Shown piece after piece: positions 34,225 through 42,380 of a stretch of DNA of 64,000 nt. Origin of the DNA: Paenibacillus koleovorans NBRC 103111 (GTDB lineage: Bacteria; Bacillota; Bacilli; Paenibacillales; NBRC-103111); assembly GCF_004000845.1 (NCBI RefSeq), contig NZ_BIMA01000001.1, positions 166,998 to 230,997 of the forward strand. Reading direction: 5' to 3'. The notes beneath the pieces were generated by a model. That model saw nothing but the letters and a program-made list of their open reading frames with translations, searched no databases and had not been told where the DNA came from. A program made the position numbers and the translations under genes. Each line of letters opens with the position of its first letter. Positions within the stretch are counted from its first letter, which is position 1.

Positions 34225-34887
34225 CTAGAATGCCCATTTCTCCACCCGGTACGCCATCTCCCAGAACGCATATTCATACCGGCTGCTAATCAGAAAATGA
34301 CGTTTCATCCGCTCCCGCTCCGCCTCGGTCACCCGTTCTGCAATCGCGTCCAGCCGGTCGATCTGCTCCTGCACGACTTCCCGGAACCGCTCCGAGCCGT
34401 ACGTCCCGATCCATTCGCGATAAATCGGCTCGTCCGGTACTGCGCCATGCAGCCGATCGCCGATCTCCAGATACAGCCAGTAGCACGGCAGCATCGCCGC
34501 TACGATATCGCCGAGATGCCCCGTATACCCGGCTCGCAGCAAATGCGAAGTATACGCGTAGGCGGTTGGTGACGGCTCGAACGCCGCTTTTTCCTCCGGC
34601 CCGATGTCGAGCAGACGCGCGAATTTCTCATGCATCGCCAGCTCCGTGTTGTACGTTCCCTGAATATGGGCCGCCATCCGTCCCGAAGTGAACAGGTCGT
34701 GCGCCTTCGCCGCGCCAAGTCCTTGCACCTGAGCGAACACCGACAAATAATACGAATCGTTCAATACATAATACCGAAAGGAAGCGAGCGGCAGCGTGCC
34801 GTCCGCAATGCCGGTGACGAACGGATGGCGAAAGCTCGCCTCCCAGCTCGAATCCGCCGCCTGTCGCAATTGTTGTGAAAATCGCAT
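34225..34887 (-). CDS. tenA: thiaminase II / aminopyrimidine aminohydrolase TenA
   Basis: The 220-residue all-helical enzyme hydrolyses aminopyrimidine breakdown products of thiamine so that HMP can be reused. The nucleophile Cys135 (AAMLPCYWLYL) is at the same number as in Bacillus subtilis TenA; Asp44 (LNDSYYL) and Glu205 (SSRYEYAFWE) match the active site. The start at 34887 follows AAGGAG. It is in one operon with ykoE-D-C under the TPP riboswitch, which supports salvage of imported thiamine fragments. Confidence 0.93.
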   Translation of the reverse strand: MRFSQQLRQAADSSWEASFRHPFVTGIADGTLPLASFRYYVLNDSYYLSVFAQVQGLGAAKAHDLFTSGRMAAHIQGTYNTELAMHEKFARLLDIGPEEKAAFEPSPTAYAYTSHLLRAGYTGHLGDIVAAMLPCYWLYLEIGDRLHGAVPDEPIYREWIGTYGSERFREVVQEQIDRLDAIAERVTEAERERMKRHFLISSRYEYAFWEMAYRVEKWAF

Positions 34888-34927
34888 AAGTCCAGTACTC
34901 TCCTTCTTGAATCGGTGGCGCCGCATA

Positions 34928-35731
34928 TTAGCCGGTATAGCGCACATCCGTATTGTCCACGATCGGGAAATGCCACCCTAACCGAATGACCAGCCACCCG
35001 AGCGCCAGCCAATAAAGTAAGAACAGGATATCCATGGCGGAAAATCCGATCCGGTAGTAATAAGTGCGCTCCTTCGTGAGGAGAAACCGCTTCGCCTCCA
35101 TCGCTACGGCGATCCGCTGAGCCCGGCGGATGCTCTGCGCCAGCATCGGCACGGCATACGCCTTCAGCGTCGCGAACGGCGCTCGCCAGCTGCTGCGCGG
35201 AGGTACGCCCCGCACGATCAGAGCATGGCGCAGCGTCTGGAATTCGCTCAGCATCATCGGCAACAGCCGGAGCGCCGCCATGAAGCTGTAAGCGTATTTG
35301 CCCGGCAGCTTCAACTGCTGCATGAGCGAGTAGAACAGGACGACCGGCTTCGTCGTCAGCCCGAACAGCATCCCGATCAGCGCAAAATGAAGCGACTTCA
35401 TGCCGATATGAACGCCTCGATAAAAGCTCTCTTCCGAGATGTGAATAAGGCCCCATTCGAACCAGGTCGTGTCGCCGAGACCGTAGAACATCATGGACGA
35501 CATCGAGGAGAGCACGAGGACGACGGTCGGGATGCTGAACAGCGACAGTCGACGCCATGATTGGCCGGTCGAGGTCAAATACAGCGCCAGCGGCACGATC
35601 GCGCCGTACAGCAGCACATTCAAGTTATGCTGCACGAGCACGACGAGGAAGACGGCGAAGACGACGGCCAGCTTGAGCGTCGGATTGACCCGGTGCAGCC
35701 AAGTTTCCCGATTGGTCCATACGTTGTCCAC
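34928..35731 (-). CDS. ykoC: ECF transporter transmembrane subunit (EcfT, YkoC type)
   Basis: The 267-residue membrane scaffold has about five helices and the two coupling ARG-like motifs near its end (ALIVRGVPPRSSWRAPF and AVAMEAKRFLLTKERTYY). It links the ATPases to the substrate-binding subunit. It is two bases from the end of the ATPase gene. Confidence 0.88.
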   Translation of the reverse strand: MDNVWTNRETWLHRVNPTLKLAVVFAVFLVVLVQHNLNVLLYGAIVPLALYLTSTGQSWRRLSLFSIPTVVLVLSSMSSMMFYGLGDTTWFEWGLIHISEESFYRGVHIGMKSLHFALIGMLFGLTTKPVVLFYSLMQQLKLPGKYAYSFMAALRLLPMMLSEFQTLRHALIVRGVPPRSSWRAPFATLKAYAVPMLAQSIRRAQRIAVAMEAKRFLLTKERTYYYRIGFSAMDILFLLYWLALGWLVIRLGWHFPIVDNTDVRYTG

Positions 35732-35733
35732 GG

Positions 35734-37359
35734 CTAATCTCCTCCTCCCTTCGATCCGTCTCTATAGCTGGGGAATACTCGCTCCATCCGGTCAAATCGC
35801 TCGATCGGCTCATCGGAGGCCAGCCGTCCTTCTCGAATTTCCCACACCCGCGTGGAAAAATGGGCAACGATATGCGGATCATGCGTTACGATCAAAATCG
35901 TCGTTCCGGATCGGCGATGCCGCTCGAGCTTCTCGAGAATCGCGAACGTGTTGCGCGCATCCTGGCCGAACGTCGGCTCGTCGAGCAGCAGCGCGCGGTG
36001 ATGCTTGACGGCTGCCGCAGCGACACTGAGCCTGCGTTTCTGCCCAAGCGACAGCTGGTACGGGTGATGCTCCCGCCTATGGGCTAGGTCGAACTCCAAC
36101 ATCGCCGCTTCGGTTTGCCGATCTATCTCTTCTTTGGAGGCGCCTGCCAGCCGCAGCGTATACGCGATCTCCGCCTGAACGCTGTTCGTGACGAATTGGA
36201 ACTCCGGGTTCTGGAACACAAGCGCCAGCTCCCTGGCCGTTGCCTCCCGATGGCGGCGATCGATCGGCTGCCCGAGCAGCATGTACATGCCGCTCGCGCG
36301 AAGCAGCTGCAGAAGCGAGAGCAGCAGCGTGCTTTTGCCGGCTCCGTTCTCTCCTACGATCGAAATCCATTCACCCTCGCGCACCTCCGCCTTCTCCACG
36401 ACCAGCTTCGGTTGTTTGCCGCGGTAGACGGTCCAATCTTGCAAGCCAATGAGTGGAGGCTTCCTATCAATCCGGGACGATTCATTGGCGCCCGCCAGCT
36501 CTTCCATTTCCCCCGCCGACAGCTTCTCCGCCACCCGCTCCCGCATAAGATCACGGTACCTATCGCTTGCCAAATAATCGTCCCATATTCCCGGCACCCA
36601 GATGCCGTCTGCCTTCAGCGACTCCCGCCAGGCAGAGAACACAACTGAGCGCGCCTCGTCCGCGACGATCTCGGCATCCGCATTGAACACCACGACCCGA
36701 TCCACATAGTCGGCAATTTCCTCGAGCTTGTGCTCGACGATAATAAGCGTCTTGTCTGCCGCCGCCGATTTGAGCGTATCCCACACTTGCTTCGTGCCCG
36801 TATCGTCCAACAGCGCCGTCGGCTCGTCGACGAACCACACATCCGGCTGCAGCGCTAGCACGCAAGCGATCGCGAGCCGCTGCTTCATGCCCTGGGACAG
36901 CGCCTGGATCGACGTATGAATGTCGTCAAGCTGCAGCCCGACTTGCCGCAGCAGCTCCTCGATCCGCCCCCGCATTTGCTCGCGCGGCACCTGCAAGTTC
37001 TCTAGCACGAACGCCAGCTCTTCGTCCACATAAGGCATGCAGAATTGCGTATCCGGATCCTGGAACACGTAACCCCAGGAGGCCGGTACGACCTGGCTGC
37101 CGCAGCGCATCGGCATCTCGATCGACTTGGGGATGAGGCCGGTCAGCACCTGCAGCAGCGTCGACTTGCCGCAGCCGCTCGGGCCGAGGAGCAGCACCTT
37201 TTCCCTGGCACTAACGGAGAGAGACAAGTCCCGGAACAACAGCGAATCGGCGCCGGGAAAAGCAAGCCGGAGCTGATCGACCGCCACTGCCGCCGGTCCC
37301 CCCCGTCCTTGGCTTGCAGCAGCCGCGGCGGACAGTGCGACGGATTCGTGCCAGCTCAT
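35734..37359 (-). CDS. ykoD: ECF transporter ATPase with two fused ATP-binding domains (YkoD type)
   Basis: The 541-residue protein holds two complete ABC ATPase domains. N half: LGPSGCGKSTLLQVL, SQGMKQRLAIACVLA, VWFVDEPTALLD. C half: GENGAGKSTLLLSLL, LSLGQKRRLSVAAAAV, LLLDEPTFGQD. Together they energise uptake of the thiamine precursor. The first codons overlap the end of ykoE by four bases. Confidence 0.92.
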   Translation of the reverse strand: MSWHESVALSAAAAASQGRGGPAAVAVDQLRLAFPGADSLLFRDLSLSVSAREKVLLLGPSGCGKSTLLQVLTGLIPKSIEMPMRCGSQVVPASWGYVFQDPDTQFCMPYVDEELAFVLENLQVPREQMRGRIEELLRQVGLQLDDIHTSIQALSQGMKQRLAIACVLALQPDVWFVDEPTALLDDTGTKQVWDTLKSAAADKTLIIVEHKLEEIADYVDRVVVFNADAEIVADEARSVVFSAWRESLKADGIWVPGIWDDYLASDRYRDLMRERVAEKLSAGEMEELAGANESSRIDRKPPLIGLQDWTVYRGKQPKLVVEKAEVREGEWISIVGENGAGKSTLLLSLLQLLRASGMYMLLGQPIDRRHREATARELALVFQNPEFQFVTNSVQAEIAYTLRLAGASKEEIDRQTEAAMLEFDLAHRREHHPYQLSLGQKRRLSVAAAAVKHHRALLLDEPTFGQDARNTFAILEKLERHRRSGTTILIVTHDPHIVAHFSTRVWEIREGRLASDEPIERFDRMERVFPSYRDGSKGGGD

Positions 37360-37940
37360 GACCGGTTCAGCAAGTCATAGTCGGCTTGACTCGGCGGACG
37401 CACCAGCTTCGTAACGCCGGTCGCCTCCAACGCCTTCACAAGGTAATAAGCGAAGAAGCCGCAAATGACGACGGCGCCGATCATTCGGCATACGAGCAAC
37501 AGCGTCACGTTCCACGCCGACAAATCGTCGATGTAGTTGTAATACAAGTCCATCAGCAGCGACCCGACGGCCGCTCCAGCGCCAGCCAGCGAGGCGGCGG
37601 TGACGGAATAGCTGCGGTAGCGGAAAGCGGCGAACACAAGCTCGGCGAACAAGCCTTGCAGCACGCCGGCCATGAAGACGGACACGCCCCACTCCGAGCC
37701 GGTGATGAACTCGCCGGAGGCGGCGGCCAGCTCGGCGAGCAACGCCACGCCGGGTTTGCGGATGATGAGGAACGCCACGGTCGCGGCCATGAACCACATC
37801 GGGTAAATAAGCTGGTCGATCTGGAAGCCCCACGGCTTAACGGCATAATACAGCGGAGACCACAGCTTGTAGACGACGGCGAACACAACGGCGATCACGA
37901 TGGTGACCAGGATGTCGGTCAGCTTGAGCGGTTTGAACAC
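37356..37940 (-). CDS. ykoE: ECF transporter S component for thiamine or HMP (YkoE family)
   Basis: The 194-residue membrane protein has about six helices (LTDILVTIVIAVVFAVVYKLWSPLY at the start) and matches the YkoE family in length and motif GEFITGSEWGVSVFMAGVLQGLFAELVFA. The GTG start at 37940 has AAGGAGTG upstream. It lies directly after the TPP riboswitch. Bacillus subtilis also has ykoF, a soluble thiamine-binding protein, in this operon; none is seen here. Confidence 0.88.
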   Translation of the reverse strand: MFKPLKLTDILVTIVIAVVFAVVYKLWSPLYYAVKPWGFQIDQLIYPMWFMAATVAFLIIRKPGVALLAELAAASGEFITGSEWGVSVFMAGVLQGLFAELVFAAFRYRSYSVTAASLAGAGAAVGSLLMDLYYNYIDDLSAWNVTLLLVCRMIGAVVICGFFAYYLVKALEATGVTKLVRPPSQADYDLLNRS

Positions 37941-37982
37941 GATACTTTCACTCCTTGGATAATAGAATAGGAACCGGAAACA

Positions 37983-38009
37983 CAAAAAATCCACCCTCGC
38001 AGAGGGTGG
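37983..38009 (-). terminator. riboswitch-controlled terminator
   Basis: On the minus strand CCACCCTCTGCGAGGGTGG is followed by ATTTTTT. It stands between the TPP aptamer and ykoE and would form when TPP is bound. Confidence 0.88.
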
Positions 38010-38041
38010 ATGCCGATTCGTCGATTGGCCGAATGTGATCT

Positions 38042-38130
38042 CCACTTCCCTACGCTGGTACAAACCAGATCAGGTTCAAAGGGTCTAGGACGCGAGCGTC
38101 CAGTCTCAGCCTTAGTAGGCTCCCCCAGTG
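38042..38130 (-). promoter_or_regulatory. TPP (thi-box) riboswitch
   Basis: The minus strand carries the thi-box hallmarks: GGGGGAGCC, CTGAGA, ACCCTTTGAACCTGATCTGG and TACCAGCGTAGGGAAGTGG. The stem P1 is closed by CACTGGGGG and the GGAAGTGG end. High TPP would favour the terminator at 37983-38009 and shut off ykoEDC-tenA. Confidence 0.97.
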
Positions 38131-38200
38131 ACACATTTATCTTAACATGACTTTCCATTTTGTCAACTCATGGCGACACTCATAGATAACGAAGCAAGCT

Positions 38201-39166
38201 TTATAGATGCTGGGCCAAAAACTTCAGGATCGCTTCTTCGTGGAACGGCAGTCCTTCATGACCGTAGTCGTGGTAGATCTTCGCTTCCCGCACCTCGGCA
38301 GCCAAATGGTTATAGGCAGCGAAGCAAGTCGACGGCGGACAGATGATATCCTGCAGCGTGATGCCCATCAGCGTCTTCGCCCGGATCCGGGTCGCCAAGT
38401 TCATGCCGTCAAAATAGCTAAGCGTGCGGAACACTTGCTCCTCCTGCTCGCGCTCCGGATCGTACCGGCGGAACCAGTCGAGGATTTCCTTGTACGGACC
38501 GCCGGAATGATGCTGCACGGACCGACGGAAATGACACAAGTATGGATAGACCGGCAAAGCCACTTTCGGACGTTCGTCGATCCCGGCAACCGCCAGCGCG
38601 AGCCCTCCGCCTTGGCTGTACCCGCACACCGCGATGCGCGAGGCATCCACCTCTTCCCGGCTGCACACGAAGTCGAGCGCCCGTACGCAATCCAAGTATG
38701 CTTGGCGATAGTAATACCGCTCCGGATCGAGTATACCGCGCGTCATGAAGCCGATAATGCCGCCCATCGGGTATACCGCGTTGTCCGGCGTCAAGCTGGA
38801 CTGGCCTCGCGTGTCGATGGCGAAGGAGGCGTAGCCGCTGATCGCATATTGCAATTGCTCCAGGATGCGCCCTCTGCCGCCGCCATAGCCGTGGTAGCGC
38901 ACTACAACCGGCATAGGTCCTTGGCTCAGCTTGTCGTTCGGCACGACATACCAGCCGTGGACCGACGTTCCGTCCGCCCCGTCATAGACGACGTCGTACA
39001 CGGTGATCGCTTCGACCGGGTACTCCACCTTGTTCAGCCTGGCATTCAGCGGCACCGCAGCGGACTCGGCTTTCGCCCGGCTCCAGAACGCATCGAAATC
39101 CGCTTGCAGCGTCAGCTCGGGCTTGTACTCTCTTAACTGCTCTAATGGCAAATCTACTAAAGGCAT
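38201..39166 (-). CDS. CE7 acetylxylan esterase / cephalosporin-C deacetylase
   Basis: The 321-residue alpha/beta hydrolase removes acetyl groups from xylo-oligosaccharides and related compounds in the cytoplasm. The nucleophile is Ser184 (GYSQGGG), with Asp273 (LQDIICPP) and His303 (YGHEGLP). The oxyanion-site motif RYHGYGGGRG is at about 90-99, and the RGQ of the family is at 120-122. Length and residue numbers agree with the family. AAAGGAGC lies upstream of the ATG. It is monocistronic, with the TPP riboswitch downstream belonging to the next unit. Confidence 0.93.
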   Translation of the reverse strand: MPLVDLPLEQLREYKPELTLQADFDAFWSRAKAESAAVPLNARLNKVEYPVEAITVYDVVYDGADGTSVHGWYVVPNDKLSQGPMPVVVRYHGYGGGRGRILEQLQYAISGYASFAIDTRGQSSLTPDNAVYPMGGIIGFMTRGILDPERYYYRQAYLDCVRALDFVCSREEVDASRIAVCGYSQGGGLALAVAGIDERPKVALPVYPYLCHFRRSVQHHSGGPYKEILDWFRRYDPEREQEEQVFRTLSYFDGMNLATRIRAKTLMGITLQDIICPPSTCFAAYNHLAAEVREAKIYHDYGHEGLPFHEEAILKFLAQHL

Positions 39167-39206
39167 CCCGGCAGCTCCTTTTTGTGAATCAGTGACAAAT
39201 TCTCAA

Positions 39207-39224
39207 ACCATATGGTACTATAAT
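39207..39224 (+). promoter_or_regulatory. palindrome and -10 box between divergent genes
   Basis: ACCATATGGT (39207-39216) is a perfect palindrome and is directly followed by TATAAT (39219-39224) on the plus strand. It could control the small ORF at 39273 and the divergent esterase. Confidence 0.35.
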
Positions 39225-39272
39225 CGTGGTATTTCGTAAATAAAAGAAACGGCGTTTCGAGGGAGCCCCTCC

Positions 39273-39521
39273 ATGAATGAGATGAACCGGATGAAATCGA
39301 TCATGCTGTCAGTTACGAGGGAACTGATTGCCGGTTGCCGATTCTGCGTGGAGATCAGTGCCGACCCGGACGAAAAGACTCCCATTCAATGCACCAAGTT
39401 TTCCGGCGGATCGTCACCGATCTTCTTGAATGCGGCGACATGTCTGTCCTGCCAAGAGTTCCGCAAGACGAACCCTGCCTTCTCCTCCAGGAGCGGCGAT
39501 ATAGACGAGAATGTCGAATAA
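39273..39521 (+). CDS. small Cys-containing protein of unknown function
   Basis: The 82-residue ORF has CRFC near residue 22 and CLSC near residue 57, plus another Cys (QCTKF), which could bind a metal. GAGGGAG stands 8 bases before the ATG, TATAAT lies 50 bases upstream and an intrinsic terminator follows 12 bases after the stop. These signs support a real transcript, but no family was recognised. Confidence 0.45.
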   Translation: MNEMNRMKSIMLSVTRELIAGCRFCVEISADPDEKTPIQCTKFSGGSSPIFLNAATCLSCQEFRKTNPAFSSRSGDIDENVE

Positions 39522-39532
39522 GTCACCACGCT

Positions 39533-39556
39533 AGGGCGGTCGCAAGGCCGCCTTTT
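39533..39556 (+). terminator. intrinsic terminator after the small ORF
   Basis: AGGGCGG and CCGCCTT form a GC-rich stem around TCGCAAGG, followed by TTTT. Confidence 0.55.
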
Positions 39557-39664
39557 GCCATCATCCCGGCGGTCTATTGATTCGGCTCGCTTTCTGTGTC
39601 AATATTAGGCTTGTACCGCCCTGTCATTATACACTTAGAGAGAGAAACAGGTGACCTTACATTC

Positions 39665-40456
39665 ATGAATCGACCCTTTTTCCGCTTGCTGACCGAGCTG
39701 TCCTCCAGAAAGTGGATTTCCCGCATAACCGGCGCTTTCGCCCAATCCGGCGTGAGCCGGCTTTTCATCCGCCGCTTCGCCAAGCTCTACGGCATTCCGC
39801 TGAAGGACGCCGAGAAGCATGTGAGCGAGTACCGGTCGCTGAACGAATTTTTCACCCGCCGGCTGAAGCCCGGACTGCGCCCGATTCATGAGCATCCCGA
39901 TTCGCTCGTGAGTCCGGTGGACGCTTTGATAACGGGTATGGGACGGATCGAGTCCGGCCAGCTGCTGCGTGTCAAAGGGCAAGATTATTCAGTGGACGAG
40001 CTGCTGAACATGTCGCCGCGGACCGTGAACTACAAGCACGGGTATTTTTTCGTCCTCTACTTGAGCCCTACCGACTACCATCGGATCCATGCCCCCGCTT
40101 CCGGCGCCGTTCTGGAAAAGGAGCATGTGCCGGGCAAGGTGTACCCGGTCAACGACTTTGGCTTGACGCAGATGCGTCGGGTGCTGAGCCGCAACGAGCG
40201 GCTGATCACTTACATCGGACACGCCTTCGGGGAAATTGCGGTCGTGAAGGTAGGCGCGATGAATGTCAGCAGTATTCGCTACGCTTCGGCGAATTTGCCC
40301 GATCGGCTGGAGCGAGGCGGCGATCTGGCGTATTTCGAATTCGGCTCCACGGTCGTGCTGTTGACGGAGTCCGGCATTTTCACCCCACGCGAGGACTTGA
40401 AGCTCGGCTCGAAGGTTAAGATGGGCGAAGAGCTCGGCAGATTGCACGAGAAATAA
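39665..40456 (+). CDS. psd: phosphatidylserine decarboxylase proenzyme
   Basis: The 263-residue proenzyme makes phosphatidylethanolamine at the membrane. It cuts itself before Ser228 in FGST (LGST in many relatives), where Ser228 becomes the pyruvoyl group. The proteolytic triad is visible as Asp86 (SPVDA), His142 (DYHRIHAP) and Ser228. The start at 39665 (MNRPFFRLLTEL) fits family length; a GTG at 39596 is possible but adds an atypical N-terminus. A partner pssA gene is not in the window. Confidence 0.92.
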   Translation: MNRPFFRLLTELSSRKWISRITGAFAQSGVSRLFIRRFAKLYGIPLKDAEKHVSEYRSLNEFFTRRLKPGLRPIHEHPDSLVSPVDALITGMGRIESGQLLRVKGQDYSVDELLNMSPRTVNYKHGYFFVLYLSPTDYHRIHAPASGAVLEKEHVPGKVYPVNDFGLTQMRRVLSRNERLITYIGHAFGEIAVVKVGAMNVSSIRYASANLPDRLERGGDLAYFEFGSTVVLLTESGIFTPREDLKLGSKVKMGEELGRLHEK

Positions 40457-40479
40457 TGGACCTGGTTCGATCTCGCCCC

Positions 40480-40640
40480 TTGCAAAGCCGTTTTCGATCA
40501 ACTCTCCTAAAAGCAGCGCCCCTCCAATTCGGCGAAATCGGACTACGAAGCCTACCGGTCGACGACCGCTTCTCCAGTCCGATTTTCTTTGGACTGCGTG
40601 CACAAGGCAGGTTACTTGGTGGTCGGCCGTCTGAGGTGCA
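40480..40640. repeat. diverged remnant of the 182-bp repeat
   Basis: CCTTGCAAAGCCGTTTTCG, CCTCCAATTCGGCGAAATCG, GACGACCGCTTCTCCAGTCC and the palindrome-like AGTCCGATTTTCTTTGGACT (40576-40595) occur in the same order as in the copies at 14767 and 15213, followed by GGTTACTTGG as near 15022. Confidence 0.65.
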
Positions 40641-40697
40641 TCATAAGCTGCTCTTCCCTCTACTCCATGCTTTCCAGCACGACACGACCTTTATCCG

Positions 40698-42353
40698 TTA
40701 TTCCTCCGGTGCCTGAAGGCCGCCGAAGCCCAAGGCTGAAGCGACCCGTTCCATCCGCTCGACGCCTTCCTCCAGTTCGGCTTCATTCAGATGGGCGAAA
40801 AAGAAGCAGGCGGCCGGCTCCGCTACGCCGATATAATTTTCCTGCGCGTCGACCCAGACTACCCCTGCTCCAGCGCAATGCGCCCGGAACCGCAAGTATC
40901 CCGCTTCGTCGCTCCTCCAGCGAGCGAAAATGTGCAACCCCGCGTCCGAGGGCACGATCTCGAACAACCGCCCGAGTACGCGCTCGAACAGCCGACCGAA
41001 CCGATCGAACCGGCGGCTGTAGAGGCGCCCCATCCGGCGCATATGCCGCTCATAGCCGCCGCCCGCCATAAACTGCGCCAGCGCCCGTTGCTCTAGCGCC
41101 GCAGCGGGCGAGGGCTCGTACAGCTGCAACGCGCGCACGAACGGCTCGACGAGCCGTTCCGGCAGCACGGCGTAGCCGATGCGCAGCTGCGCCTGCATCG
41201 TCCGCGTGAAGGTGCCGACAAAGACGACACGGCCATCGCGGTCGAGGCCCTTCAGCGGTTCGATCGGCCGCCCGCGGTGGCGGAATTCGCTGTCGAAGTC
41301 GTCTTCGATGACGACGGCGCCGTTCTCGGCGGCCCATTGCAGCAGCGCCTGCCGCCTCGGCAGGCTCATAACCGCGCCCGTCGGGAATTGCCGACTGGGC
41401 GTCACAAATACGAGCCGGGCATCCCACGGCTCGACCACCAGCCCCTGGCCGTCCACTCGGCCGGGGACCGGCACGCCGCCGGCGGCGAATACGGCCGAGC
41501 GAATCCCGGTGTAGCCGGGATTCTCGAGCACCGCCTTGTCGCCGGCGTTCAGCAGCAGCTGCGCGAGCAGGGCAAGCGCTTGCATCGAGCCGCTCACGAC
41601 GACGACCGTGTCCGCCGTCACGTCGAGGCCCCGCGCCCGGCGGAGATGCCGGGCGATCGCTTCCCGCAGGGGGCGGTACCCCTGCGCAGGAGCGGCGGCG
41701 GCCGGCGCCTCAGTATTGGCGCGGACCTCCGCGTACAGCAGGCGCCGCCACTCCGGCGCCGGGAACGGCTGCGCGGCGGCGTGGCCGAAGTCGAAGCGGA
41801 TCTCCCGCTCAGCCGACGGCTGGTCGACCGCAGGCAGGCGTGTCGGCGATAGGCGTGCCGATGCTGCGCTTGTTGCCTGCGTATTGACTAGCTGACGCTC
41901 GGGTAGCGGCGTGCCGTTGGATTGAACGCCAACCCCTGAAGGCTCCGGGACTGGGCCACTCGGATGCACGTCGGCAAAGCGGCGCGAGTTCGGGGTCGCT
42001 CTCGGCCGAAGCTCGCGCTCGCTGGCCAGCGCCTCCAGCCGGCGGCCCCAGTCCGACAAAGGCAGATCGGCCGTATGCAGGCGATTCCCGGGCTCTAAGG
42101 ACTGCCTGTACCGGACGTAGGTGCCGCTGCCTAACACCGCCTCCAAAAACCCCTCCGCCATAAGCCGCTCATACACTTGATAGACGACTCCGCGGGACAA
42201 GCCGTACCGCCGCCCCAGCTCACGGCTGGACGGCAGCTGCGTCCCGTACGGGAAACGGCCTCCCTGGATGGCATCCCGAAAAGCGGCATATAACGCGGTC
42301 TGCTTGTAGCGATACGTCTCCAAGTACGGCTCCAGCGCCAAATGAAACTCCAT
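40698..42353 (-). CDS. MocR-type regulator (GntR HTH fused to aminotransferase-like domain)
   Basis: The 551-residue protein has an N-terminal GntR-type winged helix (ALYAAFRDAIQGGRFPYGTQLPSSRELGRRYGLSRGVVYQVYERLMAEGFLE), a long linker of about 100 residues and a class I aminotransferase-like domain that binds PLP (lysine region VVFVGTFTRTMQAQLRIGYAVLP). Members act as PLP- or amino-compound-responsive regulators. The canonical Lys after ...TFT is not seen in this stretch (Thr-Arg-Thr-Met), so PLP linkage should be checked. Usual targets (pdxST, gab genes) are not next to it. Confidence 0.85.
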   Translation of the reverse strand: MEFHLALEPYLETYRYKQTALYAAFRDAIQGGRFPYGTQLPSSRELGRRYGLSRGVVYQVYERLMAEGFLEAVLGSGTYVRYRQSLEPGNRLHTADLPLSDWGRRLEALASERELRPRATPNSRRFADVHPSGPVPEPSGVGVQSNGTPLPERQLVNTQATSAASARLSPTRLPAVDQPSAEREIRFDFGHAAAQPFPAPEWRRLLYAEVRANTEAPAAAAPAQGYRPLREAIARHLRRARGLDVTADTVVVVSGSMQALALLAQLLLNAGDKAVLENPGYTGIRSAVFAAGGVPVPGRVDGQGLVVEPWDARLVFVTPSRQFPTGAVMSLPRRQALLQWAAENGAVVIEDDFDSEFRHRGRPIEPLKGLDRDGRVVFVGTFTRTMQAQLRIGYAVLPERLVEPFVRALQLYEPSPAAALEQRALAQFMAGGGYERHMRRMGRLYSRRFDRFGRLFERVLGRLFEIVPSDAGLHIFARWRSDEAGYLRFRAHCAGAGVVWVDAQENYIGVAEPAACFFFAHLNEAELEEGVERMERVASALGFGGLQAPEE

Positions 42354-42380
42354 GCCGATGTCCCCCTTTTCCGTACCATT

